Virus record (IMG/VR): IMGVR_UViG_3300027714_000051
Span: 1 to 36,436 of that record
Source of the DNA: a virus
Strand: one strand, 5' to 3'
Length of the DNA stretch: 36,436 bases
Position 1 is the stretch's first letter. Each line of letters begins with the position of its first letter. Shown here one piece after another: positions 23,766 to 32,400 of the stretch. Both the position numbers and the translations under genes were made by a program. The notes beneath the pieces were generated by a model that worked only from the letters and a program-made list of their open reading frames with translations, was not told the origin of the DNA and did no database searches.

Positions 23766-24446
23766 TTAAACCCCTATTATGTTTGCTATGTTTGCTGCAG
23801 TTGTCCCTGCAACGGATGCAATATTACCAGCTATTGTTCCAGACACATCATGGCCATACCCTGTTACTACGGTATAGTCTATATATGGATCTGAACTGGT
23901 CCCTGAGTAATTAGTCATCCTAAAACCAGTTGAAAGATTAACATCAGATCCCGGGGCTGAGTCATTATAATCATAGTCATGGTGTACAATAGCAATTATG
24001 AATACATCATCATCTGTTATATCAGCTAATGCAGCTGCATTAAGGGTATAATTTTGATACTCACCTGTACCATTATTCGTTATCTCTGCAGAGTAAGCAG
24101 TTCCCCAAGTTACATTATTAAAATCAGCATCTGCTAATGAGGTGCCACCATCTCCACCAAATGCTGTACTTTTTAATATAATGTATGATTCAGTATTAGA
24201 GCTCCATCGTAATTTTAAAGTAGCTTCAGACAACGTTCCTGTTATACCTGACGTATCAAAGTACATAAAAACTCTACCTATTTTGTAAGTAGCTCCACCC
24301 CTACCACTAGATCTAAAGATTAAAGGGGCATCAGTGGTATTATTTGTATCTGCAGTCCCTGAGGTTTTATCTCTAGCTGCATCCCAGCTAGCCTCATTAC
24401 CAGTTGTTATAACACCATCATTAGTATTTGAATACACCGTAGCCAT
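23766..24446 (-). CDS. Appendage protein with DNRLRE-like beta domain (226 aa)
   Basis: The segment IGRVFMYFDTSGI followed by LSEATLKLRWSS (about residues 57-83) has the look of DNRLRE/CBM96-type carbohydrate-binding beta-sandwiches, where a strand with FD is followed by a LSxATLxL strand. PYIDYTVV at about 187 closes the domain. The C-terminal 30 residues repeat a short unit: VSGTIAGNIASVAGTTAANI and ANIIGV, a repeat seen at the end of many phage structural proteins. Sugar binding on the host surface is a reasonable guess. It overlaps the methyltransferase stop by one base. Confidence 0.72.
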   Translation of the reverse strand: MATVYSNTNDGVITTGNEASWDAARDKTSGTADTNNTTDAPLIFRSSGRGGATYKIGRVFMYFDTSGITGTLSEATLKLRWSSNTESYIILKSTAFGGDGGTSLADADFNNVTWGTAYSAEITNNGTGEYQNYTLNAAALADITDDDVFIIAIVHHDYDYNDSAPGSDVNLSTGFRMTNYSGTSSDPYIDYTVVTGYGHDVSGTIAGNIASVAGTTAANIANIIGV

Positions 24447-25006
24447 CAGAATTCCTTTTTAGGTAAATAATACTTATTTGAGTTATAATAGCTATTTATA
24501 GGTGGATTAATATCTATTTGTTCATACTCGACACCATCTATATCATGTATAGTAGTAGCGCTAGGACTGTTATTCCACCACGTTACTTTAGCATCTATAT
24601 TAACTAATGAAGATATAACACTTCCAAACCTACTCCAATCATCTTCCCCGTATGTATCGTAAAACACTCCATCATAAGTAGATAAAGAATCTTTTATATC
24701 AAACCATTCACCTTCTACTATTACTACATTAGATTTCCCTTCAGCCCATTCCCTAGCCTTCGCCAATACTTGGGGATGACACTCCACAATTGTATGAGAG
24801 TTAATAGAATTCTCTTGAATATATCCTGCAGATATACCCATCCCAAATCCTAACTCTAATATATCCCCACCATTAGAGCATACATAATCAGCAGAAGCTT
24901 TCATTATAGAGGATTCCCAATCCATCATCACTTCAAAAGTATTATCTCCATCAGTATAATAAATTTTATCACTTTCGAAAGTTAATGTTTTACCAGTATA
25001 GGCCAT
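24446..25006 (-). CDS. SAM methyltransferase, guanidinoacetate/arginine (GAMT/RMT2)-like
   Basis: A 186-aa Rossmann-type methyltransferase with striking similarity to GAMT, which methylates guanidinoacetate to creatine, and RMT2, which methylates arginine. VMMDWESSIM (residues 26-35) parallels VMERWETPYM of human GAMT and keeps the substrate-binding Glu (Glu31). ILELGFGMGISA (49-60) is the SAM loop, and HTIVECHPQVL (71-81) supplies the acidic residue (Glu75) for the SAM ribose. VVIVEGEWFDI and DGVFYDTYGE (112-121) retain the Asp (117) that in GAMT contacts the guanidino group. The C-terminal INPPINSYYN parallels VPPADCRYY. It is shorter than GAMT (236 aa), lacking about 35 residues near the end. 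It sits between two fibre genes, so the substrate may be a fibre arginine or a small guanidine compound. Confidence 0.85.
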   Translation of the reverse strand: MAYTGKTLTFESDKIYYTDGDNTFEVMMDWESSIMKASADYVCSNGGDILELGFGMGISAGYIQENSINSHTIVECHPQVLAKAREWAEGKSNVVIVEGEWFDIKDSLSTYDGVFYDTYGEDDWSRFGSVISSLVNIDAKVTWWNNSPSATTIHDIDGVEYEQIDINPPINSYYNSNKYYLPKKEF

Positions 25007-25007
25007 A

Positions 25008-26132
25008 TTAACTTACTTCTATCCATGTATTATCAGGATTAAAATATATTGTTTGACTACCGCTCATATGATATCCAACGATCCTATTTATTTTACCAGA
25101 CGTTGTTGATACTGCATTTGTCAACCTTCCTGTAGTTGTACTTAAATATACAGGAGCCCCTTTTGCCGTAGTACTATAGCTTGCAGCCATATAAACCAGA
25201 CCTCTAACACACATACCTACCTGAGCGTCATCTCCCATAGCTATAGCTAAAGAACCTGTTGAAACAGAACCTGCATTTGAAGCTAGAGTCCAAGTGCCAT
25301 CACACAGAGAATAGATATTACCTTGAGTAGTTCCCTGGGATACATCCCAATAAATAATATCGCCATTTGCGTTGTCATTCAAATTATTAGTTTGTCGACC
25401 TAATTGCAAATCTCTATGTTTAAACTTCCCAGTTAATGTTGAAGCAATTATATCACCACTTGCGCTTATATTACCTGAGGCTGTTATATGAGATGAAAAA
25501 TCTGCACCAGTCTCATCTATTGTAAGTAATGTAGCTGTTCTGTCTTTAAAGATATGTTGGCCTACTTCATCTCCATCATTATCAGCTGTGTATATAATAT
25601 CAGAATCAGCTGATATGTTAAGAACTGCATCTGCTGAACCCCCTAAAGTTGAAACACCGGTTATTTCTCCATAAACCGTAATATTATCATTTCCACGATT
25701 AAATTTTATTACTGGTGTTCCAGTAGCATCATTATTATGTCTATATAATTTAAAATCATTATCTCCTCCATCATAATGCCAACGCATTCCATATGTTAGT
25801 GCATCGTTTTCAACAAAGAAATGATCGATATCCGGATTGTTATTTGAAGTGTCTGTTATTCTAAATAAATGTCCATCCAAAGGTGGTGAAGCTGTGTCTC
25901 CCGTAGATGTTACACTTAATTGGTTGAATGAACCTGTGAGGCCTGTTACTGTGCCACTTGCACTTATAGCTCCTGAGGCTGTTACGTCTGTAAAAGTATA
26001 ACTGCTTAAAACACTAGAACCAGAACCATAAAATAATTTCCCTGAATCCAGATTGATTGCCAACTCACCTTCTGATAAGCTTGACGGTACAGAAGATCCT
26101 GTACCTCTTTTTAATTGTATTGTTTGTGCCAT
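25008..26132 (-). CDS. Tail fibre with Mtd_N-like start and conserved C-terminal knob
   Basis: A 374-aa fibre. The N-terminus IQLKRGTGSSVPSSLSEGEL then AINLDSGKLFYG matches the N-terminal domain of the major tropism determinant family (Mtd_N), widespread at the base of phage receptor-binding proteins. The middle has TASGAISASGTVTGLTGSFN and ITASGNISASGDIIA stretches typical of this operon. The last ~75 residues, with MCVRGLVYMAASY, KGAPVYLSTTTGRLT and IYFNPDNTWIEVS, form a strand-rich C-terminal domain that recurs in marine phages. It starts after a class I element and AGGAAAG. Confidence 0.82.
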   Translation of the reverse strand: MAQTIQLKRGTGSSVPSSLSEGELAINLDSGKLFYGSGSSVLSSYTFTDVTASGAISASGTVTGLTGSFNQLSVTSTGDTASPPLDGHLFRITDTSNNNPDIDHFFVENDALTYGMRWHYDGGDNDFKLYRHNNDATGTPVIKFNRGNDNITVYGEITGVSTLGGSADAVLNISADSDIIYTADNDGDEVGQHIFKDRTATLLTIDETGADFSSHITASGNISASGDIIASTLTGKFKHRDLQLGRQTNNLNDNANGDIIYWDVSQGTTQGNIYSLCDGTWTLASNAGSVSTGSLAIAMGDDAQVGMCVRGLVYMAASYSTTAKGAPVYLSTTTGRLTNAVSTTSGKINRIVGYHMSGSQTIYFNPDNTWIEVS

Positions 26133-26146
26133 GAATCTTTCCTATA

Positions 26147-26156
26147 TATAAATATC
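26147..26156 (-). promoter_or_regulatory. Class I element GATATTTATA before the Mtd_N-like fibre
   Basis: Sense strand reads ACTTGATATTTATATATAGG, 14 bases before the ATG and overlapping its ribosome site. It lies in the 30-base gap after the 1034-aa gene. Confidence 0.45.
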
Positions 26157-26162
26157 AAGTTA

Positions 26163-29100
26163 TTAGAATGTACCACCATCTATGATACCAGACATGTCAG
26201 ATAAACTGCCGACATAACTTGTTGCTGTTGTTATACCACTTGCACTTACATCTCCAGTTACAGATACATCATCCATAAATATACTACTACCAGAGACATG
26301 TAATGACCCTGATATCTCCCAATTGTCTTCGACTAAAGTATCGAGACTTCTTTGAATCATACGAGTTGTTATGAATTCACCATCTTTATGAGCTACCAAT
26401 CTTGCATTCGAAGTTGCAGCACCCAAGGCGGCATATAAATTCCCACTTGCACTTATATTACCAGATGCAGTAATCGATGTGAAGTTTACATTACTACCAG
26501 TTATGTCTGCGAATGTTACATTACTACCAGTTGTTGCTTTAGTATTTATATTTGTTTGCAATGCTGAGCTTGATGCATTCAGTTGTACTATGGTCGAATA
26601 TGAAGTTAAGACTTGATCACCACTATTAGTTCCACTCGTAGCTTCAATTACTGCTAATTGAGCATCTGTTACATAATTGTCATCACCACCAAGAGTTGGA
26701 GCATATATAGTATTTATATTAACGCCAGCTTCAAAATAATCTATAGCATAGATATTAGCACTTGAGCTTATATTACCTGAAGCTGATATACTAGTAAGAG
26801 AAGCTGTTCCTGCAGATACTACATAATCATCACTTGTAGCTACACCAGTTAATTGAGAACCATCACCAATAAACGAAGATGCACTAATATGTGAACTTGC
26901 ACTTAAAGAACCTAAGATTCCAGCTGAACCAGTAAATGGGAAGCCGGTTCCTGTTCCACCACCACCTGTAACACCTTCGTATGCTGATGCACTTAGCGTA
27001 CCCTGAATTATAACGTCTGATTTGAAGGTTACTGGGCCAATTATAGACTGAGTATTTTCTGTAGTTCTTGAGAATTTACTATTGTCAAAATATCTGAATG
27101 TCGTAGGTTCAATGGTTATAAGTTCTGCTGAACCTGATGTTGTTGACTTCTCCCAGTTTCCCAGCCAGTTTCCAGCGTCATCAAGAGCTTTTGAATATGA
27201 GTGAGACGCGAATGGCAGGAAGCCGAAGGGATAGATAATGGATTCAATTCCACTATGAAGAGTATTTGTTATTTGAATATACGGTTTGTCACCATCCGAT
27301 AAAATAAAATCTATAGTTTTTTTTGCATTATCAACGAGCTCATAACCCGCCTTTTTTGGGTGGACAGGGAACTCATCATTATAATACCAGCTAGCTGCAG
27401 TATCAACCATATCATGGCCGTAAAACTTCGACAGGAAAAACAATATGGATTTGGAAGATGGGTTTATCTGGCCACTATTACCATTTATTAGAGTATTGGA
27501 ATTTGCATACGGTATATCAGAAGATGTAAAATCACAAGCCAGGATTGTTACTAAACCAGGTTGGATGTACTGGGAACCATATGTACCCATTCCACCATAG
27601 GTTGAATCATAATTTAGATATTTACTGGCACCTCTGAAGCTAATACTATATGGACTGGTTGTAAATCCTGGCAGGGCTATTATAGCTCCGGTTGCTGCTT
27701 TCCTTGCACTGTAAAAATTAGAATGATCGGGAAGATCTATGTCGCCAGTCCACTGATTTTGATTGATTTCACTACCATCATCATAATTTGAACCGGAGAC
27801 TATGTCGACGTGCGTTATCGCGCTATTTGAACCCGTATATTCAATAGTTTTATCATAATAATTATATCCAGCATAGACTTGTTCTACCTTAAGTTTGAAG
27901 TTGGAACCAGTTGGAATAACAGATGCTGATACATGTGCTGAACATGATGCATTAATCAAATCCCTTAGACCTTCTGCAATCTGACCTTTTGTTTTACTAG
28001 TAACATCAAAAGATAATCTGGTTTCCGGTGGACCTACATAAAAGGCATTATAATATTTTTCGACCACATCGTTTACTGTATTTACAACTCTAACTGTAAC
28101 AGACTTATCTGTGCCGGGATCTGCATACGTATAGCTATTTATTACATCAGAATAAGAGCCTGTATTCTGTAAATAGTCAGCTTGATCGGCTATACTGTGG
28201 GAGAAGTAATATTCATCAGGGATGGGATTACCCAATGTTGTGTTTGATGATGTGAAGGCTATACTATAACCCTTTCCCATTGGCATGTGAATTGTATGTA
28301 TTAATAATTGATTATCACAAGTATTATTAGAACTAGTTTCAGTATATGGAAGCCCGGATGAGTCTCCATCTTGGTTTATCAATAATGATGAATATAGTCT
28401 TGTATCATCCTTGGCAAAACCAGAATTAAAATATAATCTATTGTATGGAGATGCATCACCTACAGCTATATTTACAAAGTCATCTCCAAGAGTCAACTGT
28501 AAAGTGTCGTCATCAAAAGTTAGGTTTGTAGGTGTTGTCGCTGTAATCTCAGATATACCACCTGAAGAAGCTGCACTACCTGTTGCACCTATATAACGGT
28601 AGCCTTTCAGCCAGAATGGTTTTCTATAATTACTAAGATTAGGGTCGTCACTTGTTTGTGCACCAAAGGTTAATACGCCTTGGAAATAATCAAAAGAAGC
28701 AGCTCCATAATTTTTACCAGCTACTCCTGATTGGCCAGATAATTGAACTATATCATCATAATCAGGACCAGTATAATCTGCGTTAGATGGATAAACTTTA
28801 ACATTAAAACCAGGGCCGAATTTATTTGGAGTTACCCAATTTTTTAGTCTAAAAGAATTAAACTTTACTAAATCCCCTGGTGAAATATTTCCTGATGCAG
28901 GTTGCGAGCTACTAATAAATGCAGCATAAGTTGGCCAACCATCATTTGTATCTATTAATGGTAAAATAACTTCTTCAAAGTTTGCATTTGTACCACCTGA
29001 TTGAGCTGTTTTTTGGAATGAGCCATTAGACCAAACATTCGCCATAGATCCACCAGAAGATATAGTCCAAACACTTTTACTAGTCATAGTATCAGGTGTT

Positions 29101-29267
29101 GAATCAGCAAATGCTATTGTGTTGGCTTCAGAGAGCAGTTCATTTGAATATATTTGGTGACCAGATTCTAAAGGTTCTTGACCAATTAGATTTCCAGGAC
29201 TAACTTGAAGTTTACCCAATATATGTTTAAATGATGCTAATCTTTGTTCGTCATTTTGAAATGGCAT
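26163..29267 (-). CDS. Large tail fibre/baseplate structural protein (1034 aa)
   Basis: Begins MPFQNDEQRLASFKHILGKL and continues QVSPGNLIGQEPLESGHQIY, an N-terminus that looks like an attachment domain; the body (about residues 60-750) is not recognised. The C-terminal 280 residues are fibre-like: a GGGGTGTGFPF hinge, FIGDGSQLTGV (about residue 800), several SISASGNISSSANIYA-type units, and an ARLVAHKDGEFITTRMIQRS segment, ending in MSGIIDGGTF. The GDGSxLTGI motif is shared with the giant 1913-aa protein and its small paralogue, suggesting a common fold. Function is probably virion structure or receptor contact. Confidence 0.8.
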   Translation of the reverse strand: MPFQNDEQRLASFKHILGKLQVSPGNLIGQEPLESGHQIYSNELLSEANTIAFADSTPDTMTSKSVWTISSGGSMANVWSNGSFQKTAQSGGTNANFEEVILPLIDTNDGWPTYAAFISSSQPASGNISPGDLVKFNSFRLKNWVTPNKFGPGFNVKVYPSNADYTGPDYDDIVQLSGQSGVAGKNYGAASFDYFQGVLTFGAQTSDDPNLSNYRKPFWLKGYRYIGATGSAASSGGISEITATTPTNLTFDDDTLQLTLGDDFVNIAVGDASPYNRLYFNSGFAKDDTRLYSSLLINQDGDSSGLPYTETSSNNTCDNQLLIHTIHMPMGKGYSIAFTSSNTTLGNPIPDEYYFSHSIADQADYLQNTGSYSDVINSYTYADPGTDKSVTVRVVNTVNDVVEKYYNAFYVGPPETRLSFDVTSKTKGQIAEGLRDLINASCSAHVSASVIPTGSNFKLKVEQVYAGYNYYDKTIEYTGSNSAITHVDIVSGSNYDDGSEINQNQWTGDIDLPDHSNFYSARKAATGAIIALPGFTTSPYSISFRGASKYLNYDSTYGGMGTYGSQYIQPGLVTILACDFTSSDIPYANSNTLINGNSGQINPSSKSILFFLSKFYGHDMVDTAASWYYNDEFPVHPKKAGYELVDNAKKTIDFILSDGDKPYIQITNTLHSGIESIIYPFGFLPFASHSYSKALDDAGNWLGNWEKSTTSGSAELITIEPTTFRYFDNSKFSRTTENTQSIIGPVTFKSDVIIQGTLSASAYEGVTGGGGTGTGFPFTGSAGILGSLSASSHISASSFIGDGSQLTGVATSDDYVVSAGTASLTSISASGNISSSANIYAIDYFEAGVNINTIYAPTLGGDDNYVTDAQLAVIEATSGTNSGDQVLTSYSTIVQLNASSSALQTNINTKATTGSNVTFADITGSNVNFTSITASGNISASGNLYAALGAATSNARLVAHKDGEFITTRMIQRSLDTLVEDNWEISGSLHVSGSSIFMDDVSVTGDVSASGITTATSYVGSLSDMSGIIDGGTF

Positions 29268-29270
29268 ATT

Positions 29271-29459
29271 CTATCCTCTATTATAATTATCAACTATTTC
29301 TGATAGCCTTCTAATAAACCTTTCACTTTCTTTGGATGTTAAAGTTCTTTCCACATATAAACATTCAGAGGAAGTTTCCCCATAAGATAGTTTATATCTA
29401 ACTGAACATGACTTGTCAGCATTAAATTTTACTTTTAATAAATCATAAGTATCAATCAT
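29271..29459 (-). CDS. Small hypothetical protein (62 aa)
   Basis: A 62-aa protein beginning MIDTYDLLKVKFNADKSCSV, then RYKLSYGETSSECLYVERTL and a helix SKESERFIRRLSEIVDNYNR. AAAGGA precedes the ATG. It fits exactly between the 1034-aa gene and the giant fibre gene (3 and 9 bases of space). Not recognised; two Cys only. The last codons also spell a variant of the class I element (29282-29291), so that match may be coding chance. Confidence 0.6.
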   Translation of the reverse strand: MIDTYDLLKVKFNADKSCSVRYKLSYGETSSECLYVERTLTSKESERFIRRLSEIVDNYNRG

Positions 29460-29468
29460 AATAATCCT

Positions 29469-32400
29469 TTATTCGATGTCTAAAATTTGTAAGCTTTTTA
29501 TATGGTGTCTAGATTGGGTTGCTGTAGACTTAAATCTTAATTCTACTATTACTATATTATCTGAAGCAAACGCAGAATGCTGACCTACATTCCAATCTAT
29601 ATATATGTATCCTCCAGACTCTGCATAGAAATTTGTAGAAGCTCCATAAAAATAATTATCTAAATTCCCTGCTTCTTCATTATTTCCACTACCACCAGTA
29701 ACTAAAGACCAGCCAGTTCCAGGAGTACCTTCTCCCAATGCATTACCGCCTATTGGTCCAGGAATTTTTGCTCTAATTCTTATTGGTAAACTATCAAACG
29801 CTACTTGGCCTAAACCAGTTGGGTTTTTTGCCCATATGTCAGCCTGGGTAATAGCATCGCCTCCCGTTCCAACTCCGATTTTAAATTTGTAATTTTTATC
29901 ACCATTGCTTGTTATATTTTGAACACTAATGGCTCTATACCAATATCGATCTCCTGATGCATCTGTATAATCAGGAGCATTTGGATTAAATATATTTGAT
30001 CCGGTATAGTTTGCTACAGGATATATCAAGTGACCATCTACTGTTTGTTGTAGTTCATTATTTTCAAGTAAGCTTTGTGTACTATCATAAGTGTAATTAG
30101 ATGCTGTTAACCAGTAGGTATAATTATGATCGCTACCGCCTAATCCTGATGGGTTTGTATTAAAGTTACTAGTTTGAGATTGAGGTATTCTCATATCTTC
30201 ATAGTACATGTGACTGGCAGTAGCATGTTCTGGTATGAAACCATTATCATTAACAAACCTACCTACAGAAGCTGTTTGAGAAACATCAGTGGTTCCTGCA
30301 GCACTACTTAAGTCTCTTTTCTTGACATAAATATCAGCATCTAAATCGTGAGTTACTCCAGAAGATGGTGTGTACTCGGCTCTATAAGCTAAAGATGCTG
30401 TAGCTCCTATTTCAGGGATGCTAACATCCGAAGCATCATGAGAACTCCAGGAAAGAGTGTCACCAGGATCTATAGGTTTAGTTGTATGGGAATACGTTCC
30501 ACCCTCTCTTATATCTAAATGGGTTTCTGGATTGACATAACCAACATTGGTACTACTAGTATATGTGTCATTAGCAAGATTTTCAATAACACCACTATAA
30601 CTTATTTCAAACTCAACATCGTTCTTAAAGTAAGAAACTCCTGATAAGCTCATTGTTGGATCAGACCCATTATAAGGTGCCCAGCTCCAACTCACAGGTG
30701 CATTATTAAATGATGTTGGTTTGTACTCATCATAATACCAATCAAATACAGTTAGTGATTCTGTTACACTTCCAGACGTTTTTAATAGTTGTAGCGTATT
30801 ATAACCGTCACGGATCTTTTCTCTTAATTGAACTTGAGCAGACCACTTTTGATAACCATGAGGGAAGTATTCCGATCCATTATAGAAACTTTGAGATACA
30901 CCCAGATATGGACTTATATCAGTTACTATTAATTTGTTGGTACCAAATGATTGTGTTAGAGCACTATAACTTTGACTCGTATGTTTATTCCCAGTACTGA
31001 AGCTACCCGATAAATCTATTGATGCAGTTTCAGTACCATTTATTTTTAGGATTAAACTACCTTTATCACCTTTACCATAAACCCCATGAGGCAATTCAAA
31101 GTCCATGTTATAAGAAGTATTATCACCAGCAACTTCATTTACAATAAAGATGTTAGATACAGAGTCACCAGGATCGTCTCCAGATTTATAAGCCCATGCA
31201 GAACTTGAAGGTAAGAGCCCACTATATAAAATACCATTCTTTAAAGCAACTCTTGATGAGCCTACAGAAGCGTTTTTGGTATGGTCACTGGCACCTTGTA
31301 TAGCCCAATATTCATTATGGATAGATTTTGGGGGTTTTGGAAGAGCTTGTAAAGTAATTGTAGCTGTATCTGAAGCCTCATCATTATCATTCACTGAAGG
31401 TAATGGACTCACTGCTGTTACGGTACCAGTAATATTAATTATATTTATACCCGTATACGAATTTATATTGTAAATGTCAACATCTGCATCGAAGTTTGTA
31501 GCAGAAACTTTGGTAGCATTAGCATTTGAATTGCTATTATCATCATAATCAACATCTTTATGATCTGATGGCATAGACCCTGAATTATCTATAATGGATA
31601 GTGTTGGAGGAACATGGGTTATAGTTGCATTAACTTGTTTATTATGTAGATTATTACTGGCAACAATACTCGGAACATAATAATTGGTTAAGTCGCCACC
31701 ACTTGCACTCCATTCACTAGATACAATTAAGCTTACGAAATTAAGTATAGAGTTGGGTTGATCACTCATAGTAACAAAAGCACTGGTATTAGAAGTTATA
31801 TTAACACTACCTAAATCTGAACTAGGGTTAGTAGCAGAAATAGTACGAGGGTTTAAGCCAGTAAGCTCTATAGGGTTAAAAGCTCCTGTATATTGGTAGT
31901 TAAAGCTACCATTAGATTCTACATGACTAACGCCAGACCCTGAAGTTATGTCTTTTGGTATAGAATTATTTACGTCACTATCATTAAGATTTGTACTCAT
32001 AGTAGCTGTTTTAGGTCCAAATGGTTCTGATATATGAGCTAATATTCTAGCTCTAACCATTTGATTTTTAGATTCATTATTTGGTAAATCAGCTTGATCG
32101 CTTAGCTCTATTATTGTAGATCTATCTCGACCATGTAAGTAAGTAGCTGCTCTTTGAGAGCCACCAGTATTTGAACCGGAATTAGTTTGTTCTACTTGAG
32201 CTGTAATATCTATAGTTGAATTTACCGATGCAGTTACTGCAAGAGTTGGATCTGATGCTATATTCGGACTTACAGTAGTTGCAGCGTCGTCACTTATTGA
32301 ATGGCCTTGGGTGTAAGAACCTGCAACGTAATCTTTTTCGAACCACGAAGAAGTGTAATGTATTATAGATTTGCTAGTATTAGTTTGATATGCACTAGAT

